This document shows positions 15,735-24,692 of a stretch of DNA of 64,000 nt, one piece after another. The translations under genes and the position numbers were made by a program. Each line of letters opens with the position of its first letter. Position 1 is the stretch's first letter. Source of the stretch: Dyadobacter crusticola DSM 16708 (lineage in GTDB: Bacteria > Bacteroidota > Bacteroidia > Cytophagales > Spirosomataceae); the NCBI RefSeq assembly GCF_000701505.1, contig NZ_JNJB01000011.1, positions 1-64,000 on the forward strand, read 5' to 3'. The notes below the pieces were generated by a model, which worked only from the letters and a program-made list of their open reading frames with translations, had not been told where the DNA came from and did not search any database.

Positions 15735-18700
15735 TTAAAAGGTGACGTTAAGACCGAGGTTCGCCATTTTGGTTACCGGGTACCCGAGCGAATCGTCGTT
15801 TTCCGGGTCGAGGTGGTTCATCCTGAGCTTGTCCCACGTGAAATAATTCTGTGCACTTACATATACCCGGAACTTGCTGATACCAATGGCTTTCAAAGAT
15901 CCCGAAGGCAATGTGTAGCCGAGCGTCAGGTTTTTGAGGCGGGTAAAAGATCTGTCCATGATGAAGAAATCATTGGCGGTATGGTTTGTCGTGCTATGTG
16001 TGCTCAATGCAGGGTAAGTGATCTTGTCTCCGTTAGCGTAGCGTTCAGGAGTCCAGGCAGATTTGTGGTAATCGAAATAGGTACCCCGGATAATGTATTC
16101 ATATACACCCTGCTGCGCGTAGTTCATCGTGTATTTTCCAACACCCTGAAAAAAGGTAGTAAAATCGAATCCCTTGTAATTGACTGTAAGCGACAGGCCG
16201 TAGTTAACGCGCGGAATGGTGGAGTAACCAATTGGCGCCTGGTCTTTGTCGTCGATGGTACCGTCGCCATTCAGGTCAATGTATTTGAAATCCCCTACCC
16301 TCGGCTCGCCGAATCCGTACCTGGTTTTGGCGAGATAGGAATCGAGCTCCTCTTTGGAATTAAAAAAGCCGTTTCCATTGCTGTAATCAATTTTATAACC
16401 CCACGATTGATTCAAAGAGTATCCTGCCTGCCGGTACCGGTGAACATAGCTCTCATCGCGTATCGATTCGTCCATGAACTTGACGGTATTATGGTTGTAC
16501 CCATAGTTTCCGGAAATCATGATGTTGAAATCTTTGGAAAAAGCCTTATTGTACGTCAGCTCGATCTCGTAACCTTTGTTATCCACCAACCCCATATTCA
16601 CTTTGGGGATATTGCCCAGCGGCACGCCCTGAAATTCGGGAACGGTACCCCTGTTGATAAGGATATTGCTGCGTTTTTCCCTGAAGTAGTCGAAAGTGAG
16701 GCTCAGGTCTCTCAAAAGCTGGAAATCGATCCCATAGTTTTGTTTAGCTGCTACTTCCCAGGTGATATTCGGATTTCCCAACAAACCCATATTGATCTGC
16801 TGACCTAGCCCCAAACTTCCCAGCGGACCGCCACCGCTCATGGTGATATTGCTTTGGTACAAAAACCGCGGGCTTGTTTCGCGGGACGCGCCCAGAATGT
16901 CATTGCCCACTTTTCCATAAGAAGCCCGGAATTTCAGGTTGGTCACATATCTGTTGTTTTTCAAAAAGTTCTCATTACTCAAAACCCAGCCCACAGACAC
17001 TGCCGGAAAGAAACCAAACCGGTGACCAGGCGCAAATTGCTCCGATCCATTGTATCCCATATTTACTTCGGCCAGATATCTTTCATCAAAACCATAAGTA
17101 GCCCGCGCAGCCACGCCAAGTACATTGTAGGGGATTTCGCCGGCCGGGGTTTCCCAGGTATCGCGCTGCGCGAGGAACATCCCGCCAATATCGTGTTTCC
17201 CGCCAAACAGCCGCTGATAGTTAATGGAACCCTGCATATTGATGTTATAGCGGGAATCGGCGCCTTTGCCAAGCGACAGCAACTTTTCGTCTGACCTTTT
17301 AACAGCATAAGTAAGCACGTCCGTAGCCGGGTTCACTTCGGCCAGGTAAAGCCTTTCCGACTTGTCGCCCTGCATTGCAGTTGTCGATTTTGAATCGTAG
17401 GAAATCATACCTCTGATGCTCAGACCTTTGGTGACCGTATTTCCCAGATCCCATTCCATTCCGTAGGATGCATTCAGATTCGAGCGTATTTCATTGCGGT
17501 AGCCCATTCTGTTCATAATCTCAAATGCCGACCGGTCCATATAACCGGGATCTACTATCTGGCCCGGTGCAACGCCGAAACCGTCAATGGTAGTTGGCCC
17601 GGGAGTAATGGGCAAGATCGTTTGTGCCTGGTAAAGCAGGTCGCGCATCATCCAGTTGGTATCATTCCCATAAAGCCAGGCCGCCGGCATATTCACCTGC
17701 TCAATGTAAGTGCCTATGTTTAAGAACGCTTTGAGCGAGTTGGTCACTTTGTAATCCAGATTGGCGCGAAAGCTGTACCTGTCCATTTTAGAGGAAGGAT
17801 CATAGCCCAATACAGACTTCGGCTCTACATTGAGGTTACCGCCCTGGTGCAGATATGCGCCATTTACAAAATACGAAACCTTGTCGGTACCTCCTGTTAC
17901 ATTCATATTCACGCGTGTTTGCGGCGCGTACCTTGAAATGTACTCGCGGTAGTAATCGTGGTCGGGGTAAATATATCTTCTGACCATTGCTTTTTGCGCG
18001 TACTCAGGATCGTTCGGGTCGAGGCCGGCGATCGGATTGGCGTATTTGTCCATTTGTTCCCGGGTAAACGGCAGCGGCGTGATCCCGTCGTTTCTGGAAG
18101 CTTCGTTCCGCAGCGCCATATATTCAAGCGAATGCAGGCGCTCGGGCTCACGGGTAAATGACGAAAAACTTTGCTCGGTATTGATCGTGAGCTCGGTTTT
18201 ACCGGCGGTACCGCGCTTGGTAGTGATCAGGATAACTCCGTTCGCGCCGCGTACCCCAAATACTGCAGTGGCAGATGCGTCTTTCAGAATGGAAACGGAA
18301 GCTACTTCATTCGCGTCCAGAGTGCGGATGTTATCCCTGGGCACGCCGTCGATTAATATCAATGGACTTTTTCCATTCGTTGTTGCGGCGCCGCGGAGGT
18401 ACATCGTAGCGTCATCGCGTCCCGGCTGGCCCCCACCCGATTGAATGGAGGTCAGGCCCGGTAAGCGCCCCGACAAGGAATTGGCCAAGCTTGCTGATGA
18501 ACTTTGCTGTAATATTTCCGAACTCACAGACGAAACCGCGCCTGTGACAGACACTTTCTTTTGTTCTCCAAAACCTACAATTACCACTTCTTCCAATGCT
18601 TTTTCGTCAACTTTGAGCGTAACGTCCAGCGTAGTTGCAGCGCCTAATGCAATTTCCTGACTGATATAGCCTACGAAACTGAAAATCAATACGGCATTAT

Positions 18701-19250
18701 CTTCCGGCACGAGGATCTGGTACTTACCGTCGATGTTGGTGGAAGTACCCTGCGTGGTACCTTTTACAACCACACTTACCCCGGGAATGCCTGCACCTTT
18801 TTCGTCGATGACTGTACCCGTCACGTCCCTGTCTGCTGCGGGTGTACTTTCCGGATTTTCAATGCGCTGTTCGGAGGTCTTCTTTTCCGCCGCTCTTTTG
18901 AGCAAAATGGTCCTTTTGGAAACCTTGTATTCGATGCCCAGCGGGACAAGCAATTTTTCGAGTACAGCATCGAGGCGCTGGTTCGTTCCGTCAAAACTTA
19001 CCTTGCGCTCGGCTCCGATTATTTCGGCACTATACACGAAGCGTACCTTCGTTTGTCCCTCGATTTTTTCGAGCACCTGGGCTACATCCATATTGCTAAC
19101 TGTTATGGATATACGCTGACTCAAAATCTCCTGTGCGCGTAGGTTATTGGCCGTCGCGATCTCTACAAAAAGCAGCAGGAGCATACATTGACCGACGGTA
19201 AACTTCATGGTCAGAAAAATGACCATATTACATTGAAGAAGTATTTTCAT
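15735..19250 (-). CDS. SusC/RagA-family transporter with STN signalling domain
   Basis: The 1171-residue TonB-dependent transporter has an extra N-terminal STN (secretin/TonB short N-terminal) domain at about residues 45-115 (ISITVSNMDVAQVLEKIEGQTKVRFVYS, YKVSKRTILLK). Next come a carboxypeptidase-regulatory-like domain (VTGTVIDEKGAGIPGVSVVVKGTTQGTSTN), the TonB-box region (EEVVIVGFGEQKKVSVTGAVSSV), and the plug (TMYLRGAATTNGKSPLILIDG, SILKDASATAVFGVRGANGVILITTKRG). The barrel ends LGLNVTF. STN domains contact FecR-type anti-sigma factors in the periplasm. The fecR gene is directly upstream with a 22-base gap, so this is the probable sensor-transporter. ATG at 19250 or 19208 (residue 15) could be the start. 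Confidence 0.95.
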   Translation of the reverse strand: MKILLQCNMVIFLTMKFTVGQCMLLLLFVEIATANNLRAQEILSQRISITVSNMDVAQVLEKIEGQTKVRFVYSAEIIGAERKVSFDGTNQRLDAVLEKLLVPLGIEYKVSKRTILLKRAAEKKTSEQRIENPESTPAADRDVTGTVIDEKGAGIPGVSVVVKGTTQGTSTNIDGKYQILVPEDNAVLIFSFVGYISQEIALGAATTLDVTLKVDEKALEEVVIVGFGEQKKVSVTGAVSSVSSEILQQSSSASLANSLSGRLPGLTSIQSGGGQPGRDDATMYLRGAATTNGKSPLILIDGVPRDNIRTLDANEVASVSILKDASATAVFGVRGANGVILITTKRGTAGKTELTINTEQSFSSFTREPERLHSLEYMALRNEASRNDGITPLPFTREQMDKYANPIAGLDPNDPEYAQKAMVRRYIYPDHDYYREYISRYAPQTRVNMNVTGGTDKVSYFVNGAYLHQGGNLNVEPKSVLGYDPSSKMDRYSFRANLDYKVTNSLKAFLNIGTYIEQVNMPAAWLYGNDTNWMMRDLLYQAQTILPITPGPTTIDGFGVAPGQIVDPGYMDRSAFEIMNRMGYRNEIRSNLNASYGMEWDLGNTVTKGLSIRGMISYDSKSTTAMQGDKSERLYLAEVNPATDVLTYAVKRSDEKLLSLGKGADSRYNINMQGSINYQRLFGGKHDIGGMFLAQRDTWETPAGEIPYNVLGVAARATYGFDERYLAEVNMGYNGSEQFAPGHRFGFFPAVSVGWVLSNENFLKNNRYVTNLKFRASYGKVGNDILGASRETSPRFLYQSNITMSGGGPLGSLGLGQQINMGLLGNPNITWEVAAKQNYGIDFQLLRDLSLTFDYFREKRSNILINRGTVPEFQGVPLGNIPKVNMGLVDNKGYEIELTYNKAFSKDFNIMISGNYGYNHNTVKFMDESIRDESYVHRYRQAGYSLNQSWGYKIDYSNGNGFFNSKEELDSYLAKTRYGFGEPRVGDFKYIDLNGDGTIDDKDQAPIGYSTIPRVNYGLSLTVNYKGFDFTTFFQGVGKYTMNYAQQGVYEYIIRGTYFDYHKSAWTPERYANGDKITYPALSTHSTTNHTANDFFIMDRSFTRLKNLTLGYTLPSGSLKAIGISKFRVYVSAQNYFTWDKLRMNHLDPENDDSLGYPVTKMANLGLNVTF

Positions 19251-19272
19251 AGATGGTTTAGGTTAAGAATGT

Positions 19273-20358
19273 CTAGTCACAGCCCTCGGAAGTGACTGTA
19301 ATCACACCGTTACTGAGCTCGTACCTGGCATTTACCACTGAGCAGATCATATCCATTTTTTCAGATACAGGCTCATCTCCCAGTTTTGCAGTAATGGTAC
19401 ATTCGGAAACAGCGTCGGCATCGAAGCGGATCATGATCCCATAGGTTTTTTCCATCATGGTAAATACCTCGGCGAGCGGAGTGCGCTTGAATTCAAAATC
19501 CTGCTTTTCAACAGGTAGGTCTAGTAAAACAGGCTTTTCGACCAGTTTTGCTGTCATTACATTGTTCTTTTGGTTGAATGTCACCTGCTCGTTTGGTTTC
19601 AGGATCAGTTTGCGCGATCGCGGCTGACCGGCAGCTTCGTGATCATTTTCCATTGCCGATACTTCCACCAAACCGGATTTTACCACCAGTTTCACTTCAT
19701 CGTCTCCATCGTTGGCGCGGATACTGAAACTGGTACCTTTTACTTTGGTTACCATTGAGCCTGCAAAAACAATGAAAGGCTGTGCCGGATTTTTAACAAC
19801 CTCAAAAAACGCTTCACCTGCCATGCTCACTTCCCTTTTGTTCTTGTCAAACTGCTCCGGGTAAGTAATGCGTGCGTTGGGTTTCAGGATAACCGAGCTG
19901 CCGTCGGGCAGTGTTACCAGCCGTATGTTGCCCGTGTGATTGGTCACCTGCATGCTCCTGGCCTTTTTGGGCGGCTGCACTTTTGCAAAAGTGAATGCAA
20001 GGTCATTCAGAGCGCCGGGCCTGCGGTACAAGCTCAAACCAATGCCAAAGGCGAGGACTAAAATGGCAGCGATTTTCAGCCAGTTGGCTTTCCACCAGAA
20101 AAACGGCTGCGGGGCGGCCGGGGGAATGGCGTCGAGGATCTCGGATACCCGGGATTTGACTTCGGTTTCAGTAATAACGTCCAGCTCGCCGCGTACCGAC
20201 AACAGGATTTCCCTTGCCTGCTCCATTGCGGGGAGCTGCGAAGGATTGTTTTGAATGTAACTTCGAAAAAAAAGGTCGGATTCGCCCTGGTAGACCCAGC
20301 GCCGGAATTGCAGATCCTCCACCCAGTCTTTGACCTCGAAGTCTTTATAGCTATTCAT
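19273..20358 (-). CDS. FecR-family anti-sigma factor
   Basis: The 361-residue protein has a cytoplasmic N-terminal part (1-85) that would hold the sigma factor and one transmembrane helix at about 88-107 (WLKIAAILVLAFGIGLSLY). A periplasmic FecR domain follows (about 120-240, IRLVTLPDGSSVILKPNARITYP ... GEAFFEVVKNPAQPFIVFAG), then a C-terminal DUF4974-like region (DFEFKRTPLAEVFTMMEKTYGIMIRFD). In this family the periplasmic part senses the state of the STN domain of a SusC transporter. It sits between the sigma-factor gene and the STN-SusC gene, the classical order. Confidence 0.94.
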   Translation of the reverse strand: MNSYKDFEVKDWVEDLQFRRWVYQGESDLFFRSYIQNNPSQLPAMEQAREILLSVRGELDVITETEVKSRVSEILDAIPPAAPQPFFWWKANWLKIAAILVLAFGIGLSLYRRPGALNDLAFTFAKVQPPKKARSMQVTNHTGNIRLVTLPDGSSVILKPNARITYPEQFDKNKREVSMAGEAFFEVVKNPAQPFIVFAGSMVTKVKGTSFSIRANDGDDEVKLVVKSGLVEVSAMENDHEAAGQPRSRKLILKPNEQVTFNQKNNVMTAKLVEKPVLLDLPVEKQDFEFKRTPLAEVFTMMEKTYGIMIRFDADAVSECTITAKLGDEPVSEKMDMICSVVNARYELSNGVITVTSEGCD

Positions 20359-20448
20359 GGATTTCTTGAAAAGTTATTTGCTTTAATACGATGAGTATCG
20401 CGCCAGCAAATAGTACCCATGAACTCTCAAATATTTTCTAGGAATTTA

Positions 20449-21048
20449 TCAATACCAATTGATTTCGGAGAGAATAGCCAGGAAAACAGCGGCGTGGTGC
20501 CAGTATTCACGCAATTTCTGAATTCCATATTGCAGGTAATTAGCCACAGCCTGGCGCTGCAAGCGCATTATAACAGCGATTTCTTCGTAAGAAAGGTTCT
20601 CGTAGTATCTCAGGTACAATGCCTCGCGCTGCCTTTTCGGGAGTGAGTCGATCGCCTGCCGGAGCCTGGTGCTGGTGAGGTGGTCAGTTTCGTTGATGAT
20701 CCAGTCAGATTCAGGTGAAATGTCATCAAAGGGTTCGTTCCCGCCTATTTCAGAAAATACAGACTGGCGCCTGCACCTGCGTACAAGGTTGTTGCGCAGC
20801 GACTGAAACAGATAGGGTTTGATTGCAGCGATTTCAGCCAGCGATTCCCGTTTCTCCCAGATCGAAAGAAAAAGGTCCTGCAGACAGTCCTTGATCATAT
20901 CTCGGTCCGGGGTAAAGCGGGTGCCGTAATGGTACAACGGAGCATAATTCAGCTCTGTTATTTCTCCAAATGCACTTTTATCACCAGCACAAAACTGCTG
21001 CCAACGTGTGACCAGGTAGGCGTCGGGTAAATTCTCTGAATGCTCCAC
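20449..21048 (-). CDS. ECF RNA polymerase sigma factor (sigma-70 family), GTG start
   Basis: The 199-residue protein has sigma region 2 at about 20-95 (LYHYGTRFTPDRDMIKDCLQDLFLSIWEKR, YLFQSLRNNLVRRCRR) and region 4 at about 125-185 (LPKRQREALYLRYYENLSYEEIAVIMRLQRQAVANYLQYGIQKLR). It is the Bacteroidota group that works with FecR and SusC. The frame begins with GTG at 21046-21048, and no ATG is available near the conserved N-terminus. The 90-base gap to fecR and the 158-base gap to the symporter gene upstream suggest its own promoter, although I see no TAnnTTTG box there. It should drive the SusC/SusD genes downstream. Confidence 0.93.
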   Translation of the reverse strand: MEHSENLPDAYLVTRWQQFCAGDKSAFGEITELNYAPLYHYGTRFTPDRDMIKDCLQDLFLSIWEKRESLAEIAAIKPYLFQSLRNNLVRRCRRQSVFSEIGGNEPFDDISPESDWIINETDHLTSTRLRQAIDSLPKRQREALYLRYYENLSYEEIAVIMRLQRQAVANYLQYGIQKLREYWHHAAVFLAILSEINWY

Positions 21049-21206
21049 GGGAATCAGGGACAGAAATCATTGATAAACATTCTACTTCAATACATCCAAG
21101 TAATTCTTGTAATCAGTATGTAAATATCAATACAGATGCCGCCTTAACTATCCTGCGCTATCATGCTTTTGTTTAAATATTTCTCCGATTTGGTCAATAC
21201 CTAAAA

Positions 21207-22289
21207 CTATTCCCGTAAGTAGTTACCGTAACCCACCACCAATACTGAAAGCACAATCACAAGGATACCGGTAATGACAGTCGTAATGGTTCTCTTGCTT
21301 ACTCCCTTCCATTCTTTCAGGATAAGCCCCCAGGTATTGGCAATGAGGATAATGAACGCCATGTGCAGTATCCACGAGCTCGGCCCGTTACCCAGCTTGC
21401 TTTCACCCATTCCATAGAAGAAGAACTGCATAAACCAGGTAGTACCTGCCAGCGCGGAGAAAATGTAGTTTCTAACCAGCGGCGTGGATGAATTGGTATA
21501 ATCACCGAAGGTTCTGTTGCGTGCATTCAAAAACATACACCAGATGAAATTGGTAGTAAGCCCGCCCCAGAGAATGATAATGTAGGTTACGTTATTTTGA
21601 AATAAAAACTCTCCCTCCCCTGGGTTAGCGGCTTTCCAGATGTTATTGGCTTCTTCCGCCATTACTTTGCCCGCATCGATCCCGAATGCAAAGCAGGCAC
21701 TGAGTACCCCGGAAATGATGGAAACCGTCAGTCCCAGACCAATCTTGAACTCGGACTTATCATCGGGAACGAAACCGTTCCTGGTCAGGTCTTTGTCTTT
21801 CATACTGCCGGCTTTCCCGCAGATGATAATACCGATAATGGAAATCAGCAGCCCGAGCAGGACCATTTGCCCCCATGTATTTGTGAACAAATCTGAAATG
21901 CTGTCTTTGCCGGCTTTTGGTTCAAATTGATAATAAATGGACGGGATCAATGCACCGAAAACGGAAGTTAGCCCCAGGATGATAGAGCTACCCAGGGATA
22001 CGCCTAAGTAGCGTACGCCTAAGCCGTAGGTGAGCCCCCCTACCCCCCATAGCAACCCAAAAATGTAGGTGATCAGCAGGGTACCACTATCAGTATGCGC
22101 GATGATTTCTGAAAAGCCCGGAATGGTCAGGTAAGCTGCAAGCGGCGGGACGATCATCCAGGAGAATAATCCCCCTACGATCCAATACGATTCCCAGGCC
22201 CAGCCTTTGACTTGTTTGTAAGGAATATAGAAACTGCCGGAAGCAAAACCACCGATAAAGTGGAAAATAACGCCAAGAAGAGCTTGCAT
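21207..22289 (-). CDS. rhaT: RhaT-type sugar:proton symporter
   Basis: The 360-residue inner-membrane protein has about ten hydrophobic segments and matches the L-rhamnose:proton symporter family along its length. Matches include GVIFHFIGGFASGSFYIPYKQVKGWAWESYWIVGGLFSW at the start, LLWGVGGLTYGLGVRYLGVSLGSSIILG in the middle, and AGTTWFMQFFFYGMGESKLG, SWILHMAFIIL and ILKEWKG near the end. The E. coli protein carries the parallel motifs FYAPFKKVKKWSWE and LKEWNN. In Bacteroidota many RhaT-like proteins sit beside other sugar loci, so L-rhamnose is the first guess and not proven. The ketose 3-epimerase-like enzyme at 2822-3667 could act on the product of the imported sugar. Confidence 0.88.
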   Translation of the reverse strand: MQALLGVIFHFIGGFASGSFYIPYKQVKGWAWESYWIVGGLFSWMIVPPLAAYLTIPGFSEIIAHTDSGTLLITYIFGLLWGVGGLTYGLGVRYLGVSLGSSIILGLTSVFGALIPSIYYQFEPKAGKDSISDLFTNTWGQMVLLGLLISIIGIIICGKAGSMKDKDLTRNGFVPDDKSEFKIGLGLTVSIISGVLSACFAFGIDAGKVMAEEANNIWKAANPGEGEFLFQNNVTYIIILWGGLTTNFIWCMFLNARNRTFGDYTNSSTPLVRNYIFSALAGTTWFMQFFFYGMGESKLGNGPSSWILHMAFIILIANTWGLILKEWKGVSKRTITTVITGILVIVLSVLVVGYGNYLRE

Positions 22290-22330
22290 GAGTTTAGGAT
22301 TTTATCATGTAAGAGCCTCCTGACGGGTAT

Positions 22331-24574
22331 CTACTCTACAATCACCTTTTTTACAAATCGCCTGTTACCGCCTTTCCATTCAACCAAATACAAGCCCGGA
22401 GCCCAGCTGGCGGTGGAAATTGTCCGCTCCGCATTTGCATTGACCCGCTGGTTCTGCAAGATCTTTTTTCCTCCCACGGTGATGATATCAAAGGTACCGG
22501 GTTCTGATGATGCTACTTTCAAAAAGTCGGCTGCGGGATTCGGGAAAACGCGGATCGGGCTGATCCCGGGCTCCGTACCCGTAATTTCAACTTGCAAAAC
22601 ATTGGTAAGCAAACGAACCCCTCCCGCATTGTTCCCGATCGCGAGATCAGGCTTGCGGTCACCATTGAGGTCGGCGGCGGCGATGGACAGGTAGTTCCCG
22701 AAATTGGGCGCATCGGCCTTTCCGTTTACCGAGATCAGCTGACTTTCACGCCCTGTCCATTTACCAAATCCGGCACCGTGGAAAATCCGAAGGTTACCGG
22801 TGTGATCGGCGGTTGCGAGGTCTGGCAGACCATCGAGATCGAAGTCAGCAACAGCCAGCTGGGGCGATCGGCCTGCAAAATTGATCCCTACACCGGCCAG
22901 CGCGTCGCTTTCGAGCTTAAATGCGAATTGTTTGTTGTTAGCAGTATTGCTATAATGATAAATATTTCCCTGGCCTCTTCCCACAAGCAGATCAAGGTCG
23001 CCGTCGCCGTCAGTATCGTAAAAATGAGGGGAATCGCTGCTGATCAGCTCTGCTGGCAGTGCGATAATAACTGCCTCGGCTACATTCAGCTGCGCCGGGA
23101 CGCCGGCCGCCGCTTTGTTTGGAATGTACCTGTACTCCAATTTGAGCGTGCTGAGTGACACCCCGGAAAAACCAAGGTCTGCGACACCGTCGCCATTGAA
23201 ATCGGCCCATTGTGGTTTGAGGTTAAACAGTCCGAGCGAAGCCGGCAGGTTCAGGTAGTTCTCGGAAGTAACCTCGAAGCGGGGCGTCGCTGCGGTACCT
23301 GTGTTGGTGAGCAGCCAGAATCCGCCGCGAAAACCATTGCTTCGGGGTACGCCTCCTGTGCCAACCAGCATATCAAGGTCGCCATCACCATCGATATCGA
23401 AGAATGCGGGCACTGCATTTTCACCTACATCCAGCATCTGATTTTGCAGGAAATTCTTTTGTATCAGCTGGAAATCGGGTTTTGAAGCGGTACCTGCATT
23501 GTGGTAAAACCAACCTGACGATTTGAAATCAGTCAGATTGAGATCATTTGACGGCAGGCTCGGCGCGATCAGCAGATCGGGTACACCGTCGAAATCCACG
23601 TCTTCATAAAATGCAGCGGGAAATATGTGCAGCAGCACCGGATCTTTGGTTGGATAAATATTGGAGTAAGTTGTAAAATCGGCGATCAGGCCGGCAGCCG
23701 AGTTGGTAAGCAGCGAGATATGTTCATTGCTTATGTGACCCACCAGCAAATCCTTTTTTCCGTCGCCATTCAAATCCTGCAGCAGAATGGAATTCCCTGC
23801 ATGCATTTCGCGGCCGCCAGGGTTAGTAACCACGCCACAGTCCACATCAAATTCAAAACCTTCCCCATTGCCTTTCCGGAAGTTGCCCCAACAATCGCCA
23901 TTGCGCTGAAAAACGGGACTTGCTGCATTGCCTAAGCTATCCGGAACACCAAATTTCTCGACGCTGAGGTTTTGATGTAATTCGATATATGTACCTGAGA
24001 AGTCAAAAGTGAGCAGATCCAGGTCGCCGTCGCCGTCAATATCGGTGATGCCCGGAATATCCGTGCCGGAAACCTGCAAATTGATATTTCCTGAAAAACC
24101 TTTGGTAAAGATCACGGGCTGCATCAGCTTCCAGGTCCACGAGCCCGCCGTTTTGATCTGCTGATAAACACTGATCCCTAGCGAGGTACTTGCAAAAAGA
24201 TCTTTGTTCCCGTCGCCATTATAGTCGGCGAGTATCATCCAGTTATCGGCCTGCGGGAAGAGCGTTTCGTAGTAAGGTGCGTGAATAAAGGCTTTTTTGG
24301 AAGAATTGGCCGGATCAACCCCGGCTACAAATGTGGTCACTTTGCTGTTGGTGCGATCGAATACGACCAGATCTTCGTCTGAATCGTTGTTCAAATGCAT
24401 TTTCAGGAATTGGGATGCATTCAGTCCGCCTGCCCAGGGATTGAGCATTTTAACTCCTTTGGAAGTCACGCTGGTAACAGTATCCATTTTGAACCAGACC
24501 TGCTGCGAAAAAGCTGCGCCAGCTGTCAGAAAAGAAAATATCAGAAGATATAAGGAGGTATAAATGGTTCGCAT
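22331..24574 (-). CDS. FG-GAP/VCBS repeat protein with T9SS sorting domain
   Basis: From the ATG at 24574 the protein is 747 residues with a clean signal peptide (MRTIYTSLYLLIFSFLTAGA). The frame stays open 44 codons further upstream, but that extension lacks a signal and would overlap the divergent murF start, so I reject it. The body holds many calcium-loop repeats (DYNGDGNKDLF, DIDGDGDLDLL, DLNGDGKKDLL, DFNGDGVADLG, DTDGDGDLDLL, DLNGDRKPDLA). The C-terminus carries a type A sorting domain (IRVFPNPAADFLKVASSE ... GLYLVEWKGGNRRFVKKVIVE), so it should be exported by the type IX system to the cell surface. It is the first gene of the minus-strand carbohydrate block. Confidence 0.9.
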   Translation of the reverse strand: MRTIYTSLYLLIFSFLTAGAAFSQQVWFKMDTVTSVTSKGVKMLNPWAGGLNASQFLKMHLNNDSDEDLVVFDRTNSKVTTFVAGVDPANSSKKAFIHAPYYETLFPQADNWMILADYNGDGNKDLFASTSLGISVYQQIKTAGSWTWKLMQPVIFTKGFSGNINLQVSGTDIPGITDIDGDGDLDLLTFDFSGTYIELHQNLSVEKFGVPDSLGNAASPVFQRNGDCWGNFRKGNGEGFEFDVDCGVVTNPGGREMHAGNSILLQDLNGDGKKDLLVGHISNEHISLLTNSAAGLIADFTTYSNIYPTKDPVLLHIFPAAFYEDVDFDGVPDLLIAPSLPSNDLNLTDFKSSGWFYHNAGTASKPDFQLIQKNFLQNQMLDVGENAVPAFFDIDGDGDLDMLVGTGGVPRSNGFRGGFWLLTNTGTAATPRFEVTSENYLNLPASLGLFNLKPQWADFNGDGVADLGFSGVSLSTLKLEYRYIPNKAAAGVPAQLNVAEAVIIALPAELISSDSPHFYDTDGDGDLDLLVGRGQGNIYHYSNTANNKQFAFKLESDALAGVGINFAGRSPQLAVADFDLDGLPDLATADHTGNLRIFHGAGFGKWTGRESQLISVNGKADAPNFGNYLSIAAADLNGDRKPDLAIGNNAGGVRLLTNVLQVEITGTEPGISPIRVFPNPAADFLKVASSEPGTFDIITVGGKKILQNQRVNANAERTISTASWAPGLYLVEWKGGNRRFVKKVIVE

Positions 24575-24603
24575 CGTTGAGGAATAATCTATTAGTTTTG
24601 CAA

Positions 24604-24617
24604 GTGTCCGCGGACAC
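24604..24617. promoter_or_regulatory. Perfect 14-bp palindrome between divergent genes
   Basis: GTGTCCGCGGACAC is a perfect palindrome located 30 bases upstream of the FG-GAP/T9SS start and 76 bases upstream of murF. A TAnnTTTG-like -7 element occurs on each side: TAGTTTTG on the plus strand at 24593-24600, and TAGGTTTG on the minus strand at 24643-24650. Neither has a well-spaced upstream TTG. The palindrome lies between them, where a repressor operator would be expected. Its role is an inference. Confidence 0.35.
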
Positions 24618-24692
24618 CGCGCCGGCCTGCGTTTCTGCTCTTCAAACCTAACGAAATAAGGCCTGATAACTTTATAACGAACAGCTATTTCC

